A stretch of 64,000 bases of DNA, taken from contig NZ_BDJE01000008.1 of assembly GCF_002117935.1 (NCBI RefSeq), forward strand, positions 1 to 64,000, in the 5' to 3' direction. The DNA is from Nocardioides sp. PD653-B2 (GTDB lineage Bacteria; Actinomycetota; Actinomycetes; Propionibacteriales; Nocardioidaceae). This document shows positions 56,231 to 64,000 of the stretch, piece after piece. The notes beneath the pieces are model-generated. The model did no database searches, was not told the DNA's origin, and saw nothing but the letters and a program-made list of their open reading frames with translations. The translations under genes and the position numbers were made by a program. Each line of letters starts with the position of its first letter. The stretch's first letter is position 1.

Positions 56231-57571
56231 GTGCGATTGCTCAAGAGTCCGGTCGCGTTGTTCCTGATCGTGGCCATCGTCGCGGTCGCCGCGCTCATCG
56301 TCGGCACGAACGAACGCGCCGACAGCGCCGCCAGCGACGAGGCGATCGCCGAGGCGAGCAGCAGCACCGAGATCCTCGCGAAGGCCGCGGTCGGTCCGTT
56401 GGTGCCTCCGGGCCTGGCCCGACTGACCTCGCGCCAGAATGCCCGGTACTTCGTTGCGCTCGACCAGCTCGACCGAGAGATCAAGCAACGTCTGATCGAC
56501 CTCAAGCTCGTGCGCCAGATCAACATCTGGACGGAGGACGGCGTCCTCGTCTACTCCAGCGACCCCGCCCTGATCGGCCAGAAGTTCGAGCTCGACGCCG
56601 ACCAGCGCCGCGTTCTCCGGGCGGGCGGCGTCGGGTCGAAGGTCGTCGACCCGGACCGGCCCGAGAACCAGCGACCCGAGGGCGCGTCGTCGCGAGATCC
56701 GCAGAGTGGCGCCTCCGTCACGGAGTCCCAGATCCAGATCTACACGCCCATGGAGTACGCCGGGCGCAAGCCGCTGCTGTTCGAGACCTACTACAACGTC
56801 GATGACATCTCCCAGCGCAGCTCCGAGATCTACGGCTCCTTCCGGTGGATCACGCTGGGCCCGCTGGTCCTGCTGATCCTCCTGGCGACACTCCTGCTCG
56901 TGGGCCTGGCGCGCGAGCTCACCCGGGCCGGCAAGGACCGGGAGCGGCTGCTGCGCTCCGCCATGGACGCCTCCGACGCCGAGCGTCGACGCATCGCTCG
57001 CGACCTGCACGATGGCGTCGTCCAGGACCTCGCGGGGACAGCGTTCTCGGTCAGCGCGGTCGCCCGCAACCCGGAGACGCCCCCCGACGCTCGGGACACG
57101 CTCACGGCTGCGGGTACCTCCCTGCGCTCGGGTCTGACCTCGCTGCGCTCGCTGCTCGCCGAGATCCACCCACCCGACCTGCACGCTGAGGGGCTCGCGT
57201 CCGCGCTCGCCGACCTGATCGCCCCCGCGGCCGCGGCGGGAATCCAGGCCTCGGTCAGCGTCGAGGGAACCGAGACGGTCTCGAACCAGGATGCCGCGCT
57301 CGTGTGGCGGGTCGCCCAGGAGGCGGTCCGGAACGCGATCCGTCACTCGGGCGCATCGACCATCGCGGTCACGGTGCGCGGCAACGGCGACGGCATCACC
57401 CTCGAGGTCGTCGACGACGGCACCGGGTTCGACCCGGCCGGCGCACGCGACCCCGACCGCTACGGGCTGCGGGGCCTCCGCAGCCTGGTCGCCGACAGCG
57501 GTGGCACCCTCGAGGTGCGATCCTCTCCGGGTGAGGGCACGACCGTGCGAATGGAAGTTGATGCCCGATGA
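56231..57571 (+). CDS. Membrane sensor histidine kinase (NarL-type, HisKA_3)
   Basis: A 446-residue sensor kinase. Helix 1 (about 8-26) and helix 2 (about 207-230) bracket a 180-residue extracytoplasmic sensor that reads like a PAS/CACHE domain. The H-box ERRRIARDLHDGVVQD has the phosphorylated His260, and the HATPase_c ends with VVDDGTGFDP and SSPGEGTTVRME. GTG start with AGGGAGGG 7 nt upstream. An ATGA overlap joins it to the response regulator. The signal is unknown; the secreted protein just upstream is a possible source. Confidence 0.92.
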   Translation: MRLLKSPVALFLIVAIVAVAALIVGTNERADSAASDEAIAEASSSTEILAKAAVGPLVPPGLARLTSRQNARYFVALDQLDREIKQRLIDLKLVRQINIWTEDGVLVYSSDPALIGQKFELDADQRRVLRAGGVGSKVVDPDRPENQRPEGASSRDPQSGASVTESQIQIYTPMEYAGRKPLLFETYYNVDDISQRSSEIYGSFRWITLGPLVLLILLATLLLVGLARELTRAGKDRERLLRSAMDASDAERRRIARDLHDGVVQDLAGTAFSVSAVARNPETPPDARDTLTAAGTSLRSGLTSLRSLLAEIHPPDLHAEGLASALADLIAPAAAAGIQASVSVEGTETVSNQDAALVWRVAQEAVRNAIRHSGASTIAVTVRGNGDGITLEVVDDGTGFDPAGARDPDRYGLRGLRSLVADSGGTLEVRSSPGEGTTVRMEVDAR

Positions 57572-58191
57572 GCAACACCCCGATCCGCGTCGTCCTCGTG
57601 GACGACCATGCCGTCATCAGGGCCGGCCTGGCGCAGCTGCTCGCCGGCACCCCCGACATCACGGTGGTGGGAACGGCCGCCAACGGAGCCGAAGCGCTCA
57701 CGGTCGTCCGTGAGATCCGACCCGACGTCGTGCTCATGGACCTGCAGATGCCCGAGGTCGACGGCGTGGCCGCCACCCGGATGATGATGGCCGAGAACCT
57801 CGGCGTCGACGTGCTCGTGCTGACGTCCTTCTCCGACGGCGAACGGATCGTGGCCGCGCTCGACGCCGGCGCCGTGGGCTACCTGCTCAAGGACGCCGAC
57901 CCCGAGGACGTGCTCCAGGGGATCCGGGCGGTCAGCCGCGGAGAGTCACCGATCCACCCCAAGGCCGCCCGGGCCCTGCTCGGCGTCCGGGCCGGGTCGA
58001 GCCAGGTCCAGCTGACCAGTCGGGAGTCCGAGGTCCTCGGCCTGGTCCGCGAAGGCCTCGCGAACAAGCAGATCGCGCGCCGGCTCGACATCAGCGAGCG
58101 AACCGTCAAGGCACACCTGACGTCAGCCTTCGCTCGGATCGGTGTCGCCGACCGCACCCAGGCCGCCCTCTGGGCCGAGCGCAACCTCTGA
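57568..58191 (+). CDS. LuxR/NarL-family response regulator
   Basis: A 207-residue response regulator. The receiver's acidic pair is in VLVDDHAV, the phosphorylated Asp58 is in VVLMDLQMPEVDG, and the signalling Lys is in VGYLLKDADP. The LuxR HTH follows (LTSRESEVLGLVREG and the recognition helix near ISERTVKAHL). It is co-translated with the upstream kinase. The target promoters are not evident. Confidence 0.95.
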   Translation: MSNTPIRVVLVDDHAVIRAGLAQLLAGTPDITVVGTAANGAEALTVVREIRPDVVLMDLQMPEVDGVAATRMMMAENLGVDVLVLTSFSDGERIVAALDAGAVGYLLKDADPEDVLQGIRAVSRGESPIHPKAARALLGVRAGSSQVQLTSRESEVLGLVREGLANKQIARRLDISERTVKAHLTSAFARIGVADRTQAALWAERNL

Positions 58192-58210
58192 CCCGGGCGC
58201 CCCGGAGGTC

Positions 58211-58271
58211 GCGGTTTGGTCCCAAACCGCAACGCAGAGGGCTCCAGATCTGCGGTTGGTGACCAAACCGC
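58211..58271. repeat. 61-bp compound palindromic element, copy 4 (degenerate)
   Basis: Left unit 58211-58230 is exact; the centre (GAGGGCTCC) has lost the perfect palindrome; the right unit 58252-58271 reads GCGGTTGGTGACCAAACCGC and has drifted. It fills the convergent gap between the response regulator and the nuclease gene. Confidence 0.75.
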
Positions 58272-58287
58272 ACGCCCAGCGAGCGCC

Positions 58288-59169
58288 TCAGCGGTCAGGC
58301 ACGGCGTCCGGGACAGGCAGCGGCGGGGGAGTGCCTCCCCAGGCCGGGCAGACCGCCTGGTGCGCACACCAGTCGCAGAGACGACCCGGGCTGGGTCGCC
58401 AGTCGCCGGACTCCTCCGCGGCCCGGATGGCGCGCCAGATCGCCTCGACCTTGCGCTCGGTCGCGAGCAGGTCGCGCTCGTCGGGGACGTAGCGGAGCAT
58501 CTCGCCGTTGCCGAGGTAGACGAGCTGCAGCATCGCCGGGACGACTCCGCGGGTGCGCCAGATGACCAGGGCGTAGAACTTCATCTGGAACAGGGCCTTC
58601 GCCTCGAACATCTCACCCGGCGAACGCCCGGTCTTGTAGTCGACGACGCGGATGGCGCCGTCGGGGGCGACGTCGATGCGGTCGACGAACCCACGCAGCA
58701 GGAGCCGCGAGTCGAGGACCGTCTCGACGTACAGCTCGCGTTCGGCGGGCTCGAGACGGCTGGGTTCCTCGAGGGTGAAGTACCGCTCCAGCACCGACCG
58801 GCACGACGCGAGCCAGGCCGCCGCATCCGGGCCGGGTGCGTCGGGCTCGGCGCCGGCGAACATCTCGAGCAGTGCCGGCTCCTGCTCGGCGAGCTGCTCC
58901 CAGGCCGGCTCCAGGAGCGTCTGGGCGCGCTCGGGCGTGCGCTGGGCCGCCGGCAGGTCGAAGAGGTCCTCGAGGACCTTGTGGACGACCGTGCCGCGCA
59001 CGGCGTCGGGCGAGGGTGGCTCCGGCAGATGGTCGATCGTGCGGAAGCGGTACAGCAACGGGCAGCTCAAGAAGTCGCCTGCCCTGCTGGGGGACAACGC
59101 GCCCAGCACCTCGACACCGTCGACCGGCGTCGAGACCCGGGCGGCCGGTGACTCCTGCCCCACGCTCAT
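58288..59169 (-). CDS. RecB family exonuclease (PD-(D/E)XK, iron-sulfur)
   Basis: A 293-residue single-domain nuclease. The catalytic core is FVDRIDVAPDGAIRVVDYKTG (Asp, Asp-x-Lys), and a Cys in FLSCPLLYRF with the C-terminal CDWCAHQAVC gives four Cys for the iron-sulfur cluster typical of Cas4/AddB-like nucleases. It is a stand-alone RecB-like exonuclease of the actinobacterial group near arc and trmI. The ATG at 59169 lies 7 nt after TAGGGT (59182 to 59177); the longer frame upstream is not used. Confidence 0.9.
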   Translation of the reverse strand: MSVGQESPAARVSTPVDGVEVLGALSPSRAGDFLSCPLLYRFRTIDHLPEPPSPDAVRGTVVHKVLEDLFDLPAAQRTPERAQTLLEPAWEQLAEQEPALLEMFAGAEPDAPGPDAAAWLASCRSVLERYFTLEEPSRLEPAERELYVETVLDSRLLLRGFVDRIDVAPDGAIRVVDYKTGRSPGEMFEAKALFQMKFYALVIWRTRGVVPAMLQLVYLGNGEMLRYVPDERDLLATERKVEAIWRAIRAAEESGDWRPSPGRLCDWCAHQAVCPAWGGTPPPLPVPDAVPDR

Positions 59170-59239
59170 GCACCTCACCCTAGAGGGGCCCGCGGACACT
59201 CCCACAGCTCCCTCGCGCAGCGTCGGATAGCCTCGACAC

Positions 59240-60376
59240 GTGCCCGACTCGCCGCCCCGGTCTCGACCACCGGGCACGTTCAAGGTCGGCACGATCGCCG
59301 GGAGCGACGTTCTCGTCTCGTCGTCGTGGTTCCTGGTCGCCGGACTGATCGCCGTGATCATGGCGCCGGTCGTCGAGGTCGCCCAGCCGGGGCTCGGCCC
59401 GCTGAAGTACGTCGCCGGCGTGGCGTTCGCCGTGATCCTCTACCTCTCGGTGCTGCTCCACGAGGCGTCGCACGCGATCATGGCGCGCCGCTACGGCTTC
59501 CCGGTCACCTCGATCACGCTGCACTTCCTCGGTGGCATGACGGCGATCGAGGGCGAGGCCCGCAAGCCGCGGCAGGAGTTCTTCATTGCGGTCGTCGGCC
59601 CCCTGACCTCCATCGCGGTCGGCGCGGTCGCGCTGGGCCTACGACCGTTCACGCCGGACGGGCTGCTCCTCATGGCGGTCGAGGGCCTCGCCGGTGCCAA
59701 CCTCCTCGTCGGTGGCCTGAATCTCATCCCCGGGCTGCCGCTCGACGGTGGTCGGGTCCTCAAGTCGGCGGTCTGGCAGCTCACGGGCAGCGTGCACCGG
59801 GGCACGATCGTCGCCGGTTGGGGCGGTCGTGTCACGGCGGTCGCGGTGCTGCTGTGGCCGGCCCTCCAGGAGCCGCTGTTCGGTACGTCGCCGGAGATCC
59901 TCGACGTCGTCCTGGCCTTCGTGATCGCCGCCTTCCTGTGGTCGGGCGCCACCGCCGCGATGTCGTCCGCCCGGCTGCGGAGCAGGTTCCCGCAGCTCGT
60001 TGCGCGGGAGCTGGCCCGCCGTACGCTCACCGTCCCGGACGACCTGCCGCTCGGCGAGGCGATCCGCCGGGCCCAGGAGTCCGGAGCCGGGAGTCTCGTC
60101 ACGGTGACCGGGACCGGCGTACCGGTCGGCATCGTCAGCGAGGCCGCACTGCAGGCGACGCCCGAGGAGCGGCGCCCCTGGGTGCCGGTGTCGGCCGTGT
60201 CGCGGACGCTCGAGAGCGGCCTCCGTCTGCCCGCCGACATCCGGGGTGAGGAGCTGGTGATGGCGATCAGCCGTACGCCGGCGGACGAGTACCTCCTCGT
60301 CGAGCCGGACGGCACCGTCTTCGGGGTGCTCGCGACCGCCGACGTCGATAGGGCGTTCCGCGGGTCCGCGCACTAG
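59240..60376 (+). CDS. Site-2 protease family zinc metalloprotease with CBS domains
   Basis: A 378-residue intramembrane protease. The zinc motif HEASHAIMARR lies near residue 74, and the second ligand is in LNLIPGLPLDGGRVLK (variant of the NPDG motif). CBS domains (about 255-375) follow four to six helices. It resembles mycobacterial Rip3-like S2P enzymes, which cleave membrane anti-sigma factors or similar. GTG start 6 nt after TAGCCT (59228-59233), so leaderless. The TAG stop at 60374 is part of the next -10 element. Confidence 0.9.
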   Translation: MPDSPPRSRPPGTFKVGTIAGSDVLVSSSWFLVAGLIAVIMAPVVEVAQPGLGPLKYVAGVAFAVILYLSVLLHEASHAIMARRYGFPVTSITLHFLGGMTAIEGEARKPRQEFFIAVVGPLTSIAVGAVALGLRPFTPDGLLLMAVEGLAGANLLVGGLNLIPGLPLDGGRVLKSAVWQLTGSVHRGTIVAGWGGRVTAVAVLLWPALQEPLFGTSPEILDVVLAFVIAAFLWSGATAAMSSARLRSRFPQLVARELARRTLTVPDDLPLGEAIRRAQESGAGSLVTVTGTGVPVGIVSEAALQATPEERRPWVPVSAVSRTLESGLRLPADIRGEELVMAISRTPADEYLLVEPDGTVFGVLATADVDRAFRGSAH

Positions 60377-60386
60377 GGTGCGGGCC

Positions 60387-61361
60387 GTGTCCGAGAGTCC
60401 CGATGTTGCCCCCGACGTCACCCCCGCGGCCTGGTCCGGCGTCCATCGCGGGCCGCTGCGCGCAGGGGAGTGGGTGCGACTCCTGGACGGCAAGGGCCGC
60501 CGGCACAACATCTGCCTGGAGCCCGGGAAGACCTTCCACACCAACCGTGGCGGCATGTCGCACGACGACCTGATCGGCCGCGAGGAGGGCTTCACGATCG
60601 TGTCCTCGTCGGGCGGTGAGTACCTGGTCTTCCGCCCGCTGCTCTCGGAGTTCGTCGTCTCGATGCCCCGCGGCGCAGCGGTCGTCTATCCGAAGGACGC
60701 GGCCCAGATCGTCGCCTTCGCCGACATCTTCCCTGGTGCCCACGTCGTCGAGGCCGGCGTCGGCTCGGGAGCGTTGACCTGCTCCTTGCTGCGGGCCGTC
60801 GGACCGTTCGGACGAGTGTCGTCGTACGAGCGCCGCGAGGAGTTCGCCGACGTCGCCCGCCGCAACGTCGCGCAGTTCTTCGGCGGCCCGGAGGGCGAGA
60901 CCCACCCGGCCTGGGAGCTCACCGTCGGCGACCTGGCCGAGGCGCTGCCGGCGTCCGGCGACCGTGCCGACCGGATCATCCTCGACATGCTCGCGCCCTG
61001 GGAGTGCCTCGACGCCGCGGCCGACGCCCTCTGGCCCGGCGGCATCGTCTGCGCGTACGTCGCGACCACGACCCAGCTCTCCCGCTTCGTCGAGACCGTC
61101 CGGGTGCACGGCGGCTTCACGGAGCCGCAGGCGTGGGAGTCGCTGGTGCGCGACTGGCACGTCGAAGGCCTCGCCGTACGTCCCGGGCACAAGATGATCG
61201 GCCACACCGCCTTCCTCGTCACCGCGCGACGGATGGCCCCAGGCGAGAAGGCACCGATGAAGAAGCGCCGACCCGCTCCCGGCGCCTACGGGTCCGACTA
61301 CACCGGCCCCCGGTCGCCCGCCGCCGTCGAGCAGATCGCGGTCGACGACCTGACCGACTGA
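60387..61361 (+). CDS. trmI: tRNA (adenine-58-N1)-methyltransferase
   Basis: A 324-residue Rossmann-fold methyltransferase. The FGRVSSYERREEF and VVEAGVGSGALTCSLL parts form the SAM motif, and the N-terminal beta-barrel domain has the RHNICLEPGKTFHTNRGGMSHDDLIG pattern of TrmI. It methylates A58 in tRNA. The GTG at 60387 is preferred over GTG 60378 because TAGGGT (60374-60379) lies 7 nt upstream. Its conserved neighbours nuclease, protease and arc are all present. Confidence 0.92.
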   Translation: MSESPDVAPDVTPAAWSGVHRGPLRAGEWVRLLDGKGRRHNICLEPGKTFHTNRGGMSHDDLIGREEGFTIVSSSGGEYLVFRPLLSEFVVSMPRGAAVVYPKDAAQIVAFADIFPGAHVVEAGVGSGALTCSLLRAVGPFGRVSSYERREEFADVARRNVAQFFGGPEGETHPAWELTVGDLAEALPASGDRADRIILDMLAPWECLDAAADALWPGGIVCAYVATTTQLSRFVETVRVHGGFTEPQAWESLVRDWHVEGLAVRPGHKMIGHTAFLVTARRMAPGEKAPMKKRRPAPGAYGSDYTGPRSPAAVEQIAVDDLTD

Positions 61362-61366
61362 ACTCT

Positions 61367-61427
61367 GCGGTTTGGGACCAAACCGCAGGTTTCGGGGCTG
61401 CTCGGTTGCGGTTTGTGACCAAACCGC
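61367..61427. repeat. 61-bp compound palindromic element, copy 5 (degenerate)
   Basis: Left unit 61367-61386 is the reverse-complement form GCGGTTTGGGACCAAACCGC. The right unit 61408-61427 has one change (TTTGTGACC). The central palindrome has decayed. It lies 5 bp after the trmI stop and 110 bp before the arc start. Confidence 0.75.
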
Positions 61428-61536
61428 ATGCCGTGCCGCGACCCGCCCGCGCCCAAATCGTGACCAACACTGCGAAATGAGCCCTTCCGTTCGAGGCACC
61501 CGCGGGTAGGGTCAAACGCACGAGGAGGTGGCGCTG

Positions 61537-63291
61537 ATGTCGACATCGGAGGGCGTTTCCAGCACGGGGGGGCGCAGCCCTGAGGAGCTGGCGAGCCAGG
61601 TACGACTCCTGGAGTCCGAGGTCTCCGACCTCCGGCGCCGGTTGACCGAGAGCCCGACCTCGTCCCGCGGCCTCGAGCTGCGCCTGGCCGACGCCCAGCG
61701 CTCGCTGGCCGGCCTGACCTCGCAGAACGAGCGGCTCGCGCAGACCCTGCGCGAGGCCCGCGACCAGATCATGAAGCTCAAGGAGGAGGTCGACCGGCTC
61801 GCCCAGCCGCCGGCCGGCTTCGGCACCTTCCTCGCCCGCAACGAGGACGACTCCATCGACGTCTTCACCGGCGGCCGCAAGCTCCGGGTGAACGTCAGCC
61901 CGAGCGTCGACCTCGACCACCTGTTCCGTGGCCAGGAGGTGATGCTCAACGAGGCGCTCAACGTCGTCGCCGCGCTCGAGTACGAGCAGGTCGGTGAGGT
62001 CGTCATGTTCAAGGAGCTGCTCGCCGACGGCGAACGCGCCCTGGTGATCGCCAACGCCGACGAGGAGCGCGTCGTACGCCTGGCCGAGCCGCTGCGCAAC
62101 CTCACGATCCGGGCGGGCGACTCGCTCCTGCTCGACTCCCGCGCCGGCTACGTCTACGAGAAGGTGCCGAAGTCCGAGGTCGAGGAGCTGGTCCTCGAAG
62201 AGGTCCCCGACATCGACTACAGCGACATCGGCGGCCTGTTCGGCCAGATCGAGACGATCCGCGACGCCGTCGAGCTGCCTTATCTCCACCCCGAGCTGTT
62301 CATCGAGCACGAGCTGAAGCCGCCCAAGGGCGTGCTGCTCTACGGCCCTCCCGGCTGCGGCAAGACGCTGATCGCCAAGGCGGTCGCCAACTCGCTGGCC
62401 AAGAAGGTCGCGGCCAAGACCGGCCAGGAGGGGAAGTCGTACTTCCTCAACATCAAGGGCCCGGAGCTGCTCAACAAGTACGTCGGCGAGACCGAGCGGC
62501 ACATCCGGCTGGTCTTCCAGCGCGCCCGGGAGAAGGCCAGCGAGGGGACGCCGGTCATCGTGTTCTTCGACGAGATGGACTCCCTGTTCCGCACCCGCGG
62601 ATCCGGGGTCTCCTCCGACGTCGAGAACACCATCGTCCCGCAGCTGCTCAGCGAGATCGACGGTGTCGAGCTGCTGGAGAACGTCCTGGTCATCGGTGCC
62701 TCCAACCGCGAGGACATGATCGACCCCGCGATCCTGCGGCCCGGCCGGCTCGACGTGAAGATCAAGATCGAGCGCCCCGACGCCGAGTCGGCACGCGACA
62801 TCTTCAGCAAGTACCTCACCACGAGCCTGCCCTTGCACGCGGACGACCTGGCGGAGTTCGGCAACGACCGCGACGCCTGCGTCACCGGCATGATCCGGGC
62901 CACCGTCGAGCGGATGTACACCGAGACCGAGGAGAACCGGTTCCTCGAGGTGACCTACGCGAACGGCGACAAGGAGGTCTTGTACTTCAAGGACTTCAAC
63001 TCCGGTGCGATGATCCAGAACATCGTCGACCGCGCGAAGAAGATGGCCATCAAGGACTTCCTCGAGCAGGACCAGCGCGGCCTGCGGGTCTCGCACCTCC
63101 TCCAGGCGTGCGTGGACGAGTTCAAGGAGAACGAGGACCTCCCGAACACCACCAACCCGGACGACTGGGCCCGCATCTCCGGCAAGAAGGGCGAGCGGAT
63201 CGTCTTCATCCGCACGCTCATCACCGGCAAGCAGGGCACCGAGCCGGGACGCTCCATCGACACGGTCTCCAACACGGGGCAGTACCTGTAG
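61537..63291 (+). CDS. arc: Proteasome-associated AAA ATPase ARC/Mpa
   Basis: A 584-residue unfoldase. An N-terminal coiled coil (about 15-80, for Pup binding) leads to two OB domains and an AAA core with Walker A GPPGCGKT (residues 270-277) and Walker B VFFDEMDS. The C terminus GQYL is the penultimate-Tyr tail that docks on the 20S proteasome. It drives Pup-tagged substrates into the proteasome. The ATG at 61537 with GAGGAGG 8 nt upstream is preferred over GTG 61528. TAGGGT (61506-61511) is the likely -10. Confidence 0.95.
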   Translation: MSTSEGVSSTGGRSPEELASQVRLLESEVSDLRRRLTESPTSSRGLELRLADAQRSLAGLTSQNERLAQTLREARDQIMKLKEEVDRLAQPPAGFGTFLARNEDDSIDVFTGGRKLRVNVSPSVDLDHLFRGQEVMLNEALNVVAALEYEQVGEVVMFKELLADGERALVIANADEERVVRLAEPLRNLTIRAGDSLLLDSRAGYVYEKVPKSEVEELVLEEVPDIDYSDIGGLFGQIETIRDAVELPYLHPELFIEHELKPPKGVLLYGPPGCGKTLIAKAVANSLAKKVAAKTGQEGKSYFLNIKGPELLNKYVGETERHIRLVFQRAREKASEGTPVIVFFDEMDSLFRTRGSGVSSDVENTIVPQLLSEIDGVELLENVLVIGASNREDMIDPAILRPGRLDVKIKIERPDAESARDIFSKYLTTSLPLHADDLAEFGNDRDACVTGMIRATVERMYTETEENRFLEVTYANGDKEVLYFKDFNSGAMIQNIVDRAKKMAIKDFLEQDQRGLRVSHLLQACVDEFKENEDLPNTTNPDDWARISGKKGERIVFIRTLITGKQGTEPGRSIDTVSNTGQYL

Positions 63292-63313
63292 CCGCAGCAG
63301 CGCTGGCTGCCGG

Positions 63314-63787
63314 TCAGGTCACGTCCGCGACCGTCGCGTCGAGCGCGCGCAGCAGGTCGGCGGCGTCGACGGTGAGCGCGACGCCGTGCGCGCCACCGCC
63401 CAGGCTGATCGGGCCTGCGATGGACGCGTCGGCGATCACCGGCAGCGCAGTGGTGCTGCCCAGCGGGGTGATGGTGCCGCGCACGTAGCCGGTCACGGCG
63501 TAGGCCGCCTCGGCGCTCGGCATCGAGATCCGGTTGACGCCGAGCAGCGCGCGGAGCTTGGGCCAGGCGATCTCCCGGTCGCCGGGCACCAGCACGAGGC
63601 GGTGGTCGCCGTCGCTGACCCGCACCACCATCGTCTTGACGACCTGACGCGGCTCGACGCCGCGGGCGGCTGCGGCCTCCTCCAGCGATCGGACCGGCCC
63701 GTGCCGGGTCACCGTGTGGGCGAGGCCGAGCCCCTCGGCCGCGGCGATCGCCCGCCCGGAGTTGTCGTCAGGGGTGCTCTCGGCCAT
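63314..63787 (-). CDS. YbaK/EbsC family aminoacyl-tRNA deacylase
   Basis: A 157-residue YbaK-fold protein. The substrate Lys lies in QVVKTMVVRVSD, the GSTTALPVIAD and ALPVIADASIAG segments form the active-site wall, and the C terminus VTVDAADLLRAL is typical. It edits mischarged tRNA such as Cys-tRNAPro. The ATG at 63787 follows TAGGTT (63800 to 63795) by 7 nt, so it is probably leaderless. It lies where dop usually follows arc. Confidence 0.88.
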   Translation of the reverse strand: MAESTPDDNSGRAIAAAEGLGLAHTVTRHGPVRSLEEAAAARGVEPRQVVKTMVVRVSDGDHRLVLVPGDREIAWPKLRALLGVNRISMPSAEAAYAVTGYVRGTITPLGSTTALPVIADASIAGPISLGGGAHGVALTVDAADLLRALDATVADVT

Positions 63788-63797
63788 GGGGAGGAAC

Positions 63798-64000
63798 CTA
63801 CGCCGGGTGGACGGCGCGGCCGACGAACCCGTGCGCCCAGGGGCGCGCGACGCCCGGCCCGGGGAGGTACGCCGCGGTGAGGTCGGTGACCTCCAGACCC
63901 GCGGCGGCGACCAGTGCCGGGATGTCCCGGCTGAGGTGGCAGCCGCCGCACACGCGACGCTGCACCGGGTCGAGCCGGCGCTGCCACCGCTCGACACCGG
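63798..64000 (-). CDS. SAM-dependent methyltransferase, C-terminal part (runs off the window)
   Basis: The last 66 codons of a minus-strand gene that continues past 64000. The readable segment (WQRRLDPVQRRVCGGCHLSRD, then AAGLEVTDLTAAYLPGPG and HGFVGRAVHPA) matches the end of class I methyltransferases of the UbiE/Coq5-like group, including the GGCHL motif. Its TAG stop (63798-63800) is the first three bases of the YbaK -10 hexamer. The substrate cannot be read from this part. Confidence 0.75.
   Translation of the reverse strand, partial: GVERWQRRLDPVQRRVCGGCHLSRDIPALVAAAGLEVTDLTAAYLPGPGVARPWAHGFVGRAVHPA

Overview
This window comes from a high-G+C actinobacterium, most likely Nocardioides or a close relative (Nocardioidaceae). 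The signs are a mycothiol gene (mshC), the proteasome-associated ATPase ARC, the actinobacterial families DUF3090, SCO1664 and DUF5703, a Lys/Ala-rich H1-like protein, almost exclusive G/C in third codon positions, and many genes whose start codon sits only 6-8 nt after a TAnnnT hexamer (leaderless transcripts). It looks like ordinary chromosome: no transposase, integrase, phage gene or CRISPR array was seen.

Layout. 1-125: tandem dispersed repeats. 126-2166: a small membrane protein, a nitroreductase and a lipase-like hydrolase. 1204-12990: a divergent catabolic cluster around a GntR regulator. One arm (GlnA4-like glutamine synthetase, aldehyde dehydrogenase, SDR, class-I amidotransferase hydrolase, glycerophosphodiesterase, alpha/beta hydrolase) is tightly coupled. 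The other arm holds an APC permease, a choline-kinase-like protein and a dimethylglycine-dehydrogenase-like flavoprotein with a folate domain. I read it as a phospholipid-headgroup (ethanolamine and methylated amine) to glycine/glutamate route. 13.0-23.5 kb: a polar amino acid ABC transporter with a fused receptor-permease, GH46 chitosanase, catalase, a two-component flavin monooxygenase, a split FluG-like pair (glutamine synthetase-like plus amidohydrolase) and a PEBP protein.

23.5-38.4 kb: siroheme synthase, a SpoU methyltransferase, peptide deformylase with an acetyltransferase, two coupled acyl-CoA dehydrogenases behind a perfect palindrome, a kinase-LLM oxidoreductase fusion, an H1-like protein, galactokinase, a GuaB1-type GMP reductase, a BCCT transporter, and a molybdenum oxidoreductase with its flavin partner. 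38.6-42.1 kb: an LCP cell-wall ligase, a secreted CHAP protein with Ig-like repeats, and tRNA-Leu(GAG).

42.2-64.0 kb is mostly conserved housekeeping: M20 peptidase, DUF5703, UppP, CorA, the phosphatase-DUF3090-SCO1664-mshC block, PAC2, MetH, a HAD phosphatase, a NarL-type two-component system, a RecB-type nuclease, a site-2 protease, TrmI, ARC, YbaK and the end of a methyltransferase.

Two repeat families stand out. A 61-bp compound palindrome occurs five times between 31.5 and 61.4 kb, always just after a gene end, and it fills every convergent gap longer than 22 bp. A second family forms the left-end repeats and supplies the last codons of the siroheme synthase gene. All calls were made by reading the sequence; no database search was run.
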